Positions 46,977 through 55,194 of a DNA stretch of 64,000 nt are shown here, in pieces. The position numbers and the translations under genes are program-made. Source of the stretch: Nonlabens sp. MB-3u-79 (GTDB lineage Bacteria; Bacteroidota; Bacteroidia; Flavobacteriales; Flavobacteriaceae); assembly GCF_002831625.1 (NCBI RefSeq), contig NZ_CP025116.1, positions 124,001 to 188,000 of the forward strand, in the 5' to 3' direction. Every line of letters begins with the position of its first letter. The stretch's first letter is position 1. Below the pieces are notes generated by a model. That model was not told where the DNA came from. It saw nothing but the letters and a program-made list of their open reading frames with translations, and did no database searches.

Positions 46977-48305
46977 CTAAAACAGCCCTTGTTGCAACCA
47001 CAACTGTTGAAACTTGCCATCAGCATCATAACGGCTCGCTTGAAATTGTATGTTAAATGTTCTATTTCTTGGGTCGTTACCTACACCGCTGTTATACATC
47101 CAGTTGCCGTAATTAGAATGTACATCATAATCGATAAGAATGTGCTCAAAATAAGCAGCTCCGATACGCCAATCTTGTTCTTTGTGCATCGACCAATAGC
47201 TTGCCACATTCTGTCTGCCGCGATTGCTCATAAATCCAGTAGCAGCGAGTTCTTTCATATTTGCGTTTACAAAAGGCTCGTGCGTTTCCCCTGCTATCCA
47301 TTTTTTGAGTTCGCGATCATTGGATTTCCACTCGTAATCGTTTTGTAAAATCCCTCCTATCTGAAATATTTGATCCTTGTGCTTTAAGGACACATACTTA
47401 AAAAAGTCACGCCATACCAATTCAAAAACAAGCCAGTAGGTATCTTGATTTTTCTTAATTTCTTTTTCAAATCGGGCTACTTCCCAATAAATTTGCCTCG
47501 CAGATATACAACCTATCGCAAGCCATGCACTAAACTTACTGCTGTAATCGATACCTATCAGGCCGTTTCTGGTCTGTTTATAATATTGTAGTTTCTTCGT
47601 TTGCCAGAAATAATGATCCAGACGTTCCCATACTGCTGTTTCACCACCGTCCCAAGGAAAAGCACTTCGACTGTCCTTTGCAAACTCTTCTAATCCTAAT
47701 TCTGTGAGAGTTGGGATAGTGGTTTGCTCTACTACTGGTGCACCTTGCGAGTAACCGGTAATGTCTACAAGTGCTCTAACTTTAGCAAGCTTTTCGCATT
47801 TTTTACGGAATTCTGTAAAGACTTTAGGCACTTGCTTCCAAGTCTCAAAAGGAACTTCATCTGGGTGGTACAAAAACTGGTCGTAAAAACGATGCCCTTT
47901 TACTTTATCTTTTAATCCAGCGCTTTCTATCGCCTTACCCAATTCCTCTTCTTGTTTCAACTCGTCACGAGTCCATTCCTTTTGAAGAAAAATGTTGGAT
48001 ATATCGTGCTTCTCTATCAATTCTGGAAGTACTTCAGCTGGTGTGGCGTGAAAGACTAAAAGCGGAATACCGTGCTTTTCAAGATGGGCGCGTAAATCCT
48101 CTAAGGCTTCCCTAATAAACTGAGCGCGGTATTTGCCTGTTTTACCAAAAGGCATCTCGAACTCTAAATCAAAACTGCTTTTTTCGTAAAAATTAGGATC
48201 GAAACAGTACACCCCAATGACATCGCCCTCCATCTCACAAGCCGCTTTTAAGCTTTGATTATCTGCTACTCTTAAATCATTTCTAAACCAAACTAGGTTG
48301 TTCAT
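46977..48305 (-). CDS. Cryptochrome DASH family protein
   Basis: The protein of about 442 residues (ATG of MNNLVWFRNDLRV; a TTG six codons upstream lies inside a hairpin repeat and is unlikely) has the photolyase alpha/beta domain, then the FAD domain with YSSKFSAWLAIGCISARQIY near residue 255. VWRDFFKYVSLKHKDQIFQ and DYDVHSNYGNWMYNSGVGND near residue 395, ending FNIQFQASRYDADGKFQQLW, are CRY-DASH hallmarks. It would repair single-stranded cyclobutane dimers or act as a photoreceptor. A hexamer repeat starts right after its TAG. Confidence 0.92.
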   Translation of the reverse strand: MNNLVWFRNDLRVADNQSLKAACEMEGDVIGVYCFDPNFYEKSSFDLEFEMPFGKTGKYRAQFIREALEDLRAHLEKHGIPLLVFHATPAEVLPELIEKHDISNIFLQKEWTRDELKQEEELGKAIESAGLKDKVKGHRFYDQFLYHPDEVPFETWKQVPKVFTEFRKKCEKLAKVRALVDITGYSQGAPVVEQTTIPTLTELGLEEFAKDSRSAFPWDGGETAVWERLDHYFWQTKKLQYYKQTRNGLIGIDYSSKFSAWLAIGCISARQIYWEVARFEKEIKKNQDTYWLVFELVWRDFFKYVSLKHKDQIFQIGGILQNDYEWKSNDRELKKWIAGETHEPFVNANMKELAATGFMSNRGRQNVASYWSMHKEQDWRIGAAYFEHILIDYDVHSNYGNWMYNSGVGNDPRNRTFNIQFQASRYDADGKFQQLWLQQGLF

Positions 48306-48812
48306 ATTGTTCTTTTTTGTCAAGCCGCTAAAGAACGGCTTCGCTATATGCTGTCTCGATGGTCGTTTAAAACCATCTTCAAAGGGCAGAATGAATTTTA
48401 TCCCTGTAAGTTTCTTTTGTCGCCTGCAACCTTCTTTTATTACGCCGAACGAATTCGGCGTCTTGTTCCATTTTCAATTTCGATTTCAAGTTCGATTTCG
48501 ATTTCAAGAAGGCAGAATGAATTCTGCCTCTGTGAAATTATTCTGACGCCCCACGGCGTTCTTTTATGACGCCGAATGAATTCGGCTTACCTGATCTTGA
48601 ACCAATTTCATTTTAACTAGTTTTTAATTTCAAATCATCAAATCAATAAACGTTTTCGACTATCGCTCCAACTAGCATTATCAAATTACCACATCGTCAA
48701 ATCATTTATTTGAACTGCATTTTTTGCTGCAGAAGGCAGAATGAATTCTGCCTCTTTGAATTTATTCTGACGCCTCAAGGCGTTTTTTTTTATGGCGCCG
48801 AATGAATTCGGC
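48306..48812. repeat. Repeat-rich stretch between DUF2256 and CRY-DASH genes
   Basis: No gene is here. It contains a GCCGTT-type hairpin (48319-48348), hexamers (about 48466-48508), GGCAGAATgaATTCTGCC-type hairpins (48510, 48735) and CGCCGAATGAATTCGGC. At 48706-48730 there is a second copy of the last 15-20 nt of the DUF2256 gene (ATTTATTTGAACTGCATT). Confidence 0.85.
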
Positions 48813-48956
48813 TTATTTATTTGAACTGCATTTCTTACTGCAGTACTTGACGGTTTCCCAATTCTTTTCCCACTTTTTGCGCCAGGTAAATTCGCGGTCA
48901 CAAACTGGACAAACCTTGGCAGGTAACTGATGTTGATTCCGTGCTTTTTGTTTCAT
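48813..48956 (-). CDS. DUF2256 zinc-ribbon-like small protein
   Basis: The 47-residue protein reads [20 protein letters not shown] at its start and ends with [15 protein letters not shown] near residue 16, the [11 protein letters not shown] middle, and the CSKKC pair near residue 39 are the DUF2256 hallmark. The family is found beside photolyase/cryptochrome genes and has four Cys likely holding zinc; its role is unknown. ATG at 48956, stop TAA at 48813. Part of its tail is duplicated 100 bp downstream within the repeat stretch. Confidence 0.92.
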   Translation of the reverse strand: MKQKARNQHQLPAKVCPVCDREFTWRKKWEKNWETVKYCSKKCSSNK

Positions 48957-49355
48957 AACATTTTCCGCATTAACGCAAACCTCTTTTACTAGTCAAGCCG
49001 TTGCAAAACGGCTTTGCTATATAATTTCTCTATAGCTTTTTAAAATTATCTTCTAAGTGCAGAAGAAATACTGCCCCTGCAACCTTCTTTTATTACGCCG
49101 AATGAATTGGGCGTCTTGTTCCATTTTCAAGTTCGAGTTCAAGTTCAGGGAGGCAGAATGAATTCGGCTTTTGTTTCATTTTCGAGTTCGAGTTCAAGTT
49201 CGATTTCGATTTCAAGAAGGCAGAATGAATTCTGCCTCTATAAATTGTTCTGTCGCCTCACAGCGTTTTTTTATTACGCCGAATGAATTGGGCGTCTTGT
49301 TCCATTTTCGAGTTCAAGTTCGAGTTCGAGTTCAAGTTCAAGTTCAAATTCAAGT
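48957..49355. repeat. Repeat-rich stretch between flavin reductase and DUF2256 genes
   Basis: No gene is here. It holds a GCCGTT hairpin (48991-49020), hexamer runs (49119-49148, 49181-49215, 49304-49355), GGCAGAATGAATT-type hairpins and TTACGCCGAATGAATTGGGC copies. The last hexamer run touches the stop of the flavin reductase gene. Confidence 0.85.
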
Positions 49356-50015
49356 TCACTCCTCCTTCCCTGTTTTCATAGAGATTTCTTCCAGATCTTT
49401 ACCTACTTGAGCATAGCTGAGTCTCTTTTCTACTTTGGCGAGAGCGTAACCGTCCAAACCATTTATAGTGACCGTTCCAGCTTTTCCTAAATCTACCCAA
49501 CCATCTTCTGCCAAGTGATTTTCATTCAAAAAGATATCGGTAATTTTACAAATCACCAGTATACAATTGTTTTCTTCTAAGTAATATTCATTCACATATT
49601 CTGCTGCGAGTTGCACCGGAGCATCTTTTACAAAAGGCGTTGAAAACCCATCTCTTTCTATCTTTTCAATAGCTAGCTTCTCAAATTCCGAAATAGAAGC
49701 ATCGTATTTGGAACTGGATTGATGTGCGTGATCTATCAAGGATTGAGGTAAGTGATTGAGTGTGATCTTACCCGTTTCTTTAAGGTTGTAATACGTATGA
49801 CCTACACCATGTCCCAAGGGTCTTTGCACAAAACTAAATAGCGCTGGATTGCTCCCTAAATGAGTCACACTACTAAAAACAGCAACATTATCCACACCCT
49901 CTTTTGATCGAGTCGCCAGTAAATTAGCGCTTTTAAATCCAGTGATACTGTTCACCAAGTTGCCCCGATAAATACGTTCATAATTCTGAAGTTCTTCAAG
50001 GCCGATGTGTTTCAT
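49356..50015 (-). CDS. Flavin reductase-like domain protein
   Basis: The 219-residue protein is a flavin-reductase-fold (FMN-binding split barrel) member. SITGFKSANLLATRSKEGVDN near residue 24 and VAVFSSVTHLGSNPALFSFV near 45 hold the flavin. GHTYYNLKETGKITLNHLP near 91 is typical of the Bacteroidota subgroup. It could supply reduced flavin; a link to the FAD-dependent cryptochromes beside it is only inferred from position. The stop is followed at once by a (GAACTT/GAACTC) hexamer array. It is divergent from the methyltransferase gene (83 nt apart). Confidence 0.87.
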   Translation of the reverse strand: MKHIGLEELQNYERIYRGNLVNSITGFKSANLLATRSKEGVDNVAVFSSVTHLGSNPALFSFVQRPLGHGVGHTYYNLKETGKITLNHLPQSLIDHAHQSSSKYDASISEFEKLAIEKIERDGFSTPFVKDAPVQLAAEYVNEYYLEENNCILVICKITDIFLNENHLAEDGWVDLGKAGTVTINGLDGYALAKVEKRLSYAQVGKDLEEISMKTGKEE

Positions 50016-50098
50016 TTGTTTAACTTATATCTTCAAAGATAAAACAAAACCCTTTCGCATGCGGTTTTTGAAATGTTTAAACTTTATTAAATTGCTGT

Positions 50099-50899
50099 AT
50101 GGATTTACAAAAAGCATTTGAGCTCAATAAAGAAACTTGGAATACCAAAACAGGTATTCATTATGAAAGTAAATTTTATGATAAGCAAGCTTTCGCGAAA
50201 GCGAAAAACTCATTAAATTCTTACGAGATCAACACCCTTGGAGAGGTAACCGACAAGAGTTTACTGCACTTGCAATGCCACTTCGGACAAGATTCCTTGA
50301 GTTGGGCAAATAAAGGCGCACAAGTAACCGCTGTGGACATCTCTGATAAAGCCATCGAGTTAGGAAAAAAACTAAGCATCGAATTAGAAATCCCAGTCGA
50401 CTTTGTGTGCTGTAATGTTTTGGAGACTTCGCAACATGTGAAAGAGCAATTTGACATTGTTTTTACCAGTTATGGCAGCATAGGCTGGTTGCCAGATTTA
50501 AAACCTTGGGCGCAAATGATAGCCCAAAGATTACAACCTGGCGGCGTTTTTTATATGGTAGAGTTCCATCCTATTTTATGGATGTTTGACTACAGTGAAG
50601 AAAAACCTATTTTAACATACCATTATTCGCAAAACGAAGCCATCTACGATGAATATCCCGGCACCTATGCAGATCCTAATTCAAAAATGATATCTAAAGA
50701 GTACGGATGGAACCATTCTCTAAGCGAGGTGATCCAGTCCTTACTTGAGGCAGGTCTAACTCTAGAATTATTTGCAGAACATGATGGCAGTCCTTATGAC
50801 GTATTTCCTGATATGGAACAAAAAGAAGACGGACTTTATTATATCAAAGACGGTTTGAGTCCTAGTTTGTTTGAGGTCAAGGCGAGGAAAGGAAGTTGA
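50099..50899 (+). CDS. Class I SAM-dependent methyltransferase
   Basis: The 266-residue protein has LLHLQCHFGQDSLSWANKGA near residue 55 as SAM motif I. VTAVDISDKAIELGKKLS follows as the ribose-binding strand, then FDIVFTSYGSIGWLPDL and LQPGGVFYMVEFHPIL, in the order of Methyltransf_25/11 enzymes. Substrate unknown. A palindromic repeat encodes AFAKAKN near residue 31, just before the SAM domain. It is alone on the plus strand; a hexamer array begins right behind the stop (GAAGTTGAAGTTGAACTTG). The array frame would add E-V-E-V-E-L-E-F residues if the stop were bypassed by a frame slip. Confidence 0.88.
   Translation: MDLQKAFELNKETWNTKTGIHYESKFYDKQAFAKAKNSLNSYEINTLGEVTDKSLLHLQCHFGQDSLSWANKGAQVTAVDISDKAIELGKKLSIELEIPVDFVCCNVLETSQHVKEQFDIVFTSYGSIGWLPDLKPWAQMIAQRLQPGGVFYMVEFHPILWMFDYSEEKPILTYHYSQNEAIYDEYPGTYADPNSKMISKEYGWNHSLSEVIQSLLEAGLTLELFAEHDGSPYDVFPDMEQKEDGLYYIKDGLSPSLFEVKARKGS
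50189..50202. repeat. Chromosomal palindrome copy 10
   Basis: GCTTTCGCGAAAGC inside the methyltransferase gene, read as AFAKA. Confidence 0.95.
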
Positions 50900-51006
50900 A
50901 GTTGAACTTGAATTCGAACTTGAACTCGAACTCGAACTTGAATTTGAATTTGAAAACTAATTCTTGAGATCAATTAAAGCGGAGCCGTTTTGCAACGGCT
51001 TGACGT
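50900..51006. repeat. Post-stop hexamer array and GCCGTT hairpin
   Basis: GAACTT/GAACTC/GAATTT hexamers run from 50896 to about 50957, directly behind the methyltransferase stop. A GAGCCGTTTTGCAACGGCTT hairpin (about 50984-51003) follows, the inverse of three copies upstream in the island. Confidence 0.85.
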
Positions 51007-51035
51007 TGAATTAATTTCTGGATATGAAATAAATC

Positions 51036-51075
51036 AAAAAAATCCCTTTTCAATAACTTGAAAAGGGATTTTTTT
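51036..51075. terminator. Bidirectional terminator
   Basis: CCCTTTTCAA, a four-base loop and TTGAAAAGGG form a long stem with A- and T-runs at both sides. It lies between the convergent methyltransferase and DUF1508 genes, so it may serve both. Confidence 0.85.
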
Positions 51076-51093
51076 ATAGAATGCAATCTATTT

Positions 51094-51420
51094 CTAAGAG
51101 TCGACCACTTCAGCATCTGGCGCATTTTTCATAACGCTTTGTATGCCGTTATCACGAGCGCTTTCTGACTCGTACATTTCGCTTTTTCCTATGACTTGAC
51201 CATTAGTCGCAGTAAGGTTAAAATAAGGCTTCCCAGAAGTACTCACTCCTTTAGTATAGCGCTTCTCCGCTTGCGAATTCTTACGAACCGACTCGATTCC
51301 ATTATCGCGAGATGCTTTAGTTTTATAACCTTCACTAGCTAATATATTTTGCCCATTACTTGCTTTTAATCTAAAGCGGTATTCTTCTGACTTGTTTTTA
51401 TAAACTTCAAATTTTCCCAT
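51094..51420 (-). CDS. DUF1508 (YegP-like) protein
   Basis: The 108-residue protein has two tandem copies of the YegP domain. FEVYKNKSEEYRFRLKASNG followed by GYKTKASRDNGIESVRKN is the first, and PYFNLTATNG with MYESESARDNGIQSVMKN the second. The small beta-beta-alpha-type domain is of unknown role. It stands between a terminator and the FecA-like receptor gene, 55 nt apart, same strand as the receptor; readthrough from it is possible. Confidence 0.92.
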   Translation of the reverse strand: MGKFEVYKNKSEEYRFRLKASNGQNILASEGYKTKASRDNGIESVRKNSQAEKRYTKGVSTSGKPYFNLTATNGQVIGKSEMYESESARDNGIQSVMKNAPDAEVVDS

Positions 51421-51475
51421 GTTGGTATCTTTATTATGAGGGCTAAAGATAAAATACTTCTTGAAAATCTAAAAA

Positions 51476-53686
51476 TTAAAACCTAGCTATTAATCCAGCG
51501 TTGATACCGAATGGGTGTCCAGGCCTCAAGCCTGCTGGCTGTCTAGATACGGCATATTCATTATCCAACACATTGATCATGTTTAACGTACCGGTAAGGT
51601 TTTTATTAAAATGATACCTTCCAGAGACATCAATTATAAAGTTACTATCTACCCTTTCTGAAGCTATCGTATTACCTGACCCCGCGACAGTTCTCATTTC
51701 CCCTACAAATCTAGCATTGGCATTGATATCAAATTTTGAGTGGGAAAGACCTGCAAGAAAGTTCCATTGATTTTCTGCTATATATGGAATTTTATCTCCT
51801 ATTGCTACCTCTCCATAAACGTTGCTTTCAAAAGCATTTTGAAATTCGGTTTGTGTATGAGTGTAGTTTAAGGTTAGGGGTAAGGACCAATTACTGTTAC
51901 CCTCGAGTAGATCATAAGAAAAACTTACCTCTATTCCAGCGACATTTACTTCTCCAGCGTTGAACATATCTGTAGTTCCCCCTCCACCACTAGCAGCAAG
52001 ATCACTTCCTAATAAATTGCTATAGTCATTAAAAAATACCGTAGTCTCTCCTCTTAAACCGCCTATCAGAAAACGAGATCCTAATTCATAGTTGACACTT
52101 TCTTCAGCGTCTACATCAGGAGCACTTCCTGGAGGGGAAAATCCTTTGTGAACACCTCCAAAGAAAGACCATAAATTATTGATACGGTAATTTGCTCCTA
52201 TCCCAGGAATAAACACATTAACGCTGTTTTCCCGAGAGCTCAAGTTGGCACCAGTACGACCAGGATCATTACTTCCGTAATTATCTCTAGTAAGTGTAAT
52301 GTCTTCATATCTCAAACCTGGAGTTAATGTTAACTTACCAAAACTTGCTTTGTAGAGGGCATGAAAAGCAATCGCCTCAGCATCTGATACACGATTGGCA
52401 TCTGTTCCTCTAGTAGCTGGAGAAGTTCGAGTGAGTTGACCATTTTCTACACCGAATAAATCCACCCATTGATAGCGATCTTCTTGATCGGTATGGTAAC
52501 GCACGCCTAATTCTAAATCACTCAATATATCGTTACCGAATCTTATATTCACTTTAGATTGAACTCCTCTAGAGTAATACACTCGATTGTTTGCTTTTAC
52601 TCCTAAAACATCTTCGGCAGTATCTTGCCCACTAGAAATAGCATTGTACTCGCTTGCATAAGTAGTAGGGTCTGTAAGTATGTTATTAAGAGATGTAGCA
52701 CCATTTCCTGTATTCACATAATCGAGTTTATACCAGTTTCTTTTAAAGTTATTAGAATAGGCAGTGGTTTGAACAATAATATTCTGAGCAGGTGTGATAA
52801 GGTGTGTCAATTGAATTTGATCGTGCTCAGTGACAATATTATCTGCTGCACTACCTAGATACCTTCTGTATGGATTTGTTTCAAAATCTGCATCCGAAAG
52901 ACCTAAATAAGTCTCATTATCTAAGCCTTCGCTGTACTGCAACTTTAAAGTCAACGATTGCTGAATTTTTGCAGACGCCTTTGACCTGTAACTTAATTTT
53001 GCACTATAATCGTTGCGGTCAAAACCGGTGTTCCCACCATTATCTAGACTTTTAAAACCATCACTACTAAAGTTGAGAAAATCTACCATATAACCCCATT
53101 GTTCTCCACTATCACCAATACGAAGTTCTGTCTGTCTCGAATTAAAATTACCCATACTCATTCGAGCATACCCATTTAACTCGTCAGGAATGGAGCTAGA
53201 CACAAAGTTGATGGCCCCACCAGTGGTAAAAGGTCCATATTGCACCTGACTGCTACCCTTTAATACTTCTATAGCTTCCATGCGAGCTACATTAGGGAAA
53301 TAATAAGCTGCAGGTGATGAGTATGGTGCTGGTGCGATAAGTACCCCATCTTCCATCAAGGTGATTTTTGAAGATCGCTCTGCTTGTGTACCTCTTAAGG
53401 AGATATTAGGTCGCAATCCAAAACCGTCCTCTTCGGTAACGTTTACACCCGGAATAGAGAGTAAAGCTCTGTTCACATCGGTATAATTAAATTTAGTCAG
53501 ATCTGTTTGCGACATATAATAAGAAGATCCTGTTCTATTTTGAGCTTCAAATTTACTTCCTATTAAAGAATTAGGCTTGAGGTGAATCACTTTTAGATTT
53601 TCAACAGAATCTGTCGGTTGTTCATTTTGGGATTGTAATAATTGAATACTTGCAATTATAACAATGAGACTTAGTATGTTTTTCAT
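51476..53686 (-). CDS. TonB-dependent receptor, FecA-like
   Basis: The 736-residue outer-membrane receptor has a signal peptide (MKNILSLIVIIASIQLLQSQ). A FecA-type plug follows, with GFGLRPNISLRGTQAERSSK, APAPYSSPAAYYFPNVARME and VQYGPFTTGGAINFVSSS. The barrel ends in GHPFGINAGLIARF. It lacks the carboxypeptidase-like extension of the other receptor. The likely cargo is a ferric complex, citrate-like or another siderophore. The upstream region carries a TAAATTTG box with an adjoining inverted repeat (53741-53757), so iron control is plausible. Confidence 0.9.
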   Translation of the reverse strand: MKNILSLIVIIASIQLLQSQNEQPTDSVENLKVIHLKPNSLIGSKFEAQNRTGSSYYMSQTDLTKFNYTDVNRALLSIPGVNVTEEDGFGLRPNISLRGTQAERSSKITLMEDGVLIAPAPYSSPAAYYFPNVARMEAIEVLKGSSQVQYGPFTTGGAINFVSSSIPDELNGYARMSMGNFNSRQTELRIGDSGEQWGYMVDFLNFSSDGFKSLDNGGNTGFDRNDYSAKLSYRSKASAKIQQSLTLKLQYSEGLDNETYLGLSDADFETNPYRRYLGSAADNIVTEHDQIQLTHLITPAQNIIVQTTAYSNNFKRNWYKLDYVNTGNGATSLNNILTDPTTYASEYNAISSGQDTAEDVLGVKANNRVYYSRGVQSKVNIRFGNDILSDLELGVRYHTDQEDRYQWVDLFGVENGQLTRTSPATRGTDANRVSDAEAIAFHALYKASFGKLTLTPGLRYEDITLTRDNYGSNDPGRTGANLSSRENSVNVFIPGIGANYRINNLWSFFGGVHKGFSPPGSAPDVDAEESVNYELGSRFLIGGLRGETTVFFNDYSNLLGSDLAASGGGGTTDMFNAGEVNVAGIEVSFSYDLLEGNSNWSLPLTLNYTHTQTEFQNAFESNVYGEVAIGDKIPYIAENQWNFLAGLSHSKFDINANARFVGEMRTVAGSGNTIASERVDSNFIIDVSGRYHFNKNLTGTLNMINVLDNEYAVSRQPAGLRPGHPFGINAGLIARF

Positions 53687-53726
53687 TTATTTAGAGTAAT
53701 TATAAATAGAGTTTTAAATTCGGATG

Positions 53727-53757
53727 CAAATTTAAAACGCTTATTTAGAATAAATAA
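53727..53757 (-). promoter_or_regulatory. Promoter with operator-like inverted repeat, FecA-like receptor
   Basis: The minus strand reads TAAATTTG (53734-53727), fitting TAnnTTTG. Just upstream, TTATTTAgaaTAAATAA (53741-53757) is a perfect 7-3-7 inverted repeat in the spacer, a place where a repressor such as Fur could block transcription. Related TTATTTAGA and ATTCTAAATAA sequences lie at 53687-53697 and 53832-53842. Confidence 0.5.
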
Positions 53758-53906
53758 ACATAAGGCCTGACTTTAACAATTGTTATTATTGATACCAAGA
53801 CTCAAAATCATTGATAAAATATATAGAATGATTCTAAATAAAGATTATCTAACTGATAATAAGGCATATAAAGCTATGTGTTGTTGAATGATCTATTGGG
53901 AAGCTT

Positions 53907-53922
53907 CGCTTTCGCGAAAGCG
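53907..53922. repeat. Chromosomal palindrome copy 11
   Basis: CGCTTTCGCGAAAGCG. It is intergenic, between the FecA-like receptor and lipB. Confidence 0.95.
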
Positions 53923-54090
53923 ATAAAAATAAAGAATCAAGACTTGATCAAACTCTGCATAAAAAAACCCGTCAACTTTTATCAATCACGATTATGGTAT
54001 CAGCTGCTAAAATTAAGTTGTGATCTACAGATTAGGTATCCATATAGTCTGCATAAATGAAAGCATTTAATCCCAACAATTAGCAACGAC

Positions 54091-54786
54091 TTAAACCAAC
54101 TCTGCCTCAAAAAGCTCTGCAAAGTACCTTTTGATTTTAGATTTCACTTCTTCTAGGTCTACCTCTCTTTTGAGTTCCGCAGCTAGTGAGGTGACCGCTT
54201 TATCATCAATACCACATGGAATGATATGATCAAAATAGCCCAAATTGGTATTCACATTAAAGGCAAAGCCATGCATAGTCACCCAGCGACTTGCGCGTAC
54301 TCCCAATGCACAAATCTTACGAGCAAAGGGTGTTCCTGGATCCAACCAAACGCCAGTTTCTCCATCGCTACGTTCTCCTTTAAGGCCATAGTCAGCTAAG
54401 ATTTTAATAAAGATTTCTTCTAGAAAACGAAGGTATTTGTGAATATCGGTAAAGAAATTATCCAGATCTAGAATAGGATAACCAGTAATCTGACCTGGCC
54501 CGTGATAGGTAATATCACCACCGCGATTGATCTTGTAAAAAGTAGCTCCTATTTTTTCCAATAGAGCTTCATTTGCTAGTAAATTTTCAAGGTCGCCACT
54601 TTTACCTAGGGTATAAACATGATCGTGTTCTACAAAAAGTAAATGGTTGGAAGTTTCCAGTCCAGCATCCTCTCGTCTGTTTTTGATTTTAGTATCTAGA
54701 ACAGTCTTAAAAAGCTGTTCTTGATAATCCCAAGTTTCTTTGTAATCCTTGCGACCTAGATCCTGGAAATTTACTTTTTTGTTCAT
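54091..54786 (-). CDS. lipB: Lipoyl(octanoyl) transferase
   Basis: The 231-residue LipB moves octanoyl from acyl carrier protein to lipoyl domains. GDITYHGPGQITGYPILDL near residue 91 binds the acyl chain, ALGVRASRWVTMHGFAFNV near 163 gives the catalytic Lys/His region, and IIPCGIDDKAVTSLAAEL near 190 has the catalytic Cys. Length and motifs are standard. It stands alone; the YqaE gene lies 51 nt upstream on the same strand. Confidence 0.95.
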   Translation of the reverse strand: MNKKVNFQDLGRKDYKETWDYQEQLFKTVLDTKIKNRREDAGLETSNHLLFVEHDHVYTLGKSGDLENLLANEALLEKIGATFYKINRGGDITYHGPGQITGYPILDLDNFFTDIHKYLRFLEEIFIKILADYGLKGERSDGETGVWLDPGTPFARKICALGVRASRWVTMHGFAFNVNTNLGYFDHIIPCGIDDKAVTSLAAELKREVDLEEVKSKIKRYFAELFEAELV

Positions 54787-54837
54787 GTTACAAAGGTAAA
54801 AGTAAGAAGTCAGTTTACCTTAAAGAAAGTGTGGGAT

Positions 54838-54996
54838 TTACCTATCTGGATTATTCAAAATAATCAATGCAGCAATCACACCAGGAATCCAGCCTAATAG
54901 GGTAAGTATAAAAACAATAATTATAGAACCGCAGCCTTTGCCTATGACGGCTAGTGGCGGGAAAATAATGGAAAGGATAACACGCCAGACGCTCAT
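54838..54996 (-). CDS. YqaE/Pmp3 family membrane protein
   Basis: The 52-residue protein reads MSVWRVILSIIFPPLAVIGK, then GCGSIIIVFILTLLGWIPGV and ends ILNNPDR. These two helices with PPLAV and LLGWIPG are the YqaE/Pmp3 signature, a small stress-linked inner-membrane protein. ATG at 54996 and TAA at 54838. It has no partner other than lipB 51 nt downstream. Confidence 0.93.
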   Translation of the reverse strand: MSVWRVILSIIFPPLAVIGKGCGSIIIVFILTLLGWIPGVIAALIILNNPDR

Positions 54997-55140
54997 ACTC
55001 TAGTTACTTGTTAGTGGTTAATCGATTGTAATTTGCAGTCGCAACTTACAAAATAAAGTTTTAGAAGTACTAAAAACTTTATTTGCTTCATTTATTAAAA
55101 CGGCGACTGATAACTTAAAATAGGACTGTATTAAAACCAT

Positions 55141-55171
55141 TTTGTTACACCATTTAACCAAGTTATCTTTG
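55141..55171 (+). promoter_or_regulatory. lysS promoter, Bacteroidota consensus
   Basis: TTTG (55141-55144), a spacer of exactly 19 nt, and TATCTTTG (55164-55171) match TTTG-N19-TAnnTTTG. The lysS ATG is 23 nt further on. Confidence 0.78.
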
Positions 55172-55194
55172 CAAGCTTAATTCAAAGAAACAAT

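Larger units (their letters stand above)
53687..54090. other. Intergenic stretch upstream of the FecA-like receptor
   Basis: These 404 nt hold no supported gene. They contain the receptor's candidate promoter and operator, a further ATTCTAAATAA copy at 53832-53842, and one of the two intergenic copies of the chromosomal palindrome (53907-53922). Confidence 0.6.

Noticed and set aside
48686..48901. 71-residue minus-strand open frame overlapping the DUF2256 gene
   Set aside because: It is a different frame of the true DUF2256 gene, whose Cys pattern and ATG are clear at 48813-48956.
53878..54060. 60-residue open frame on the plus strand before lipB
   Set aside because: It contains the chromosomal palindrome (AFAKA) but has no family, no promoter and a poor composition.
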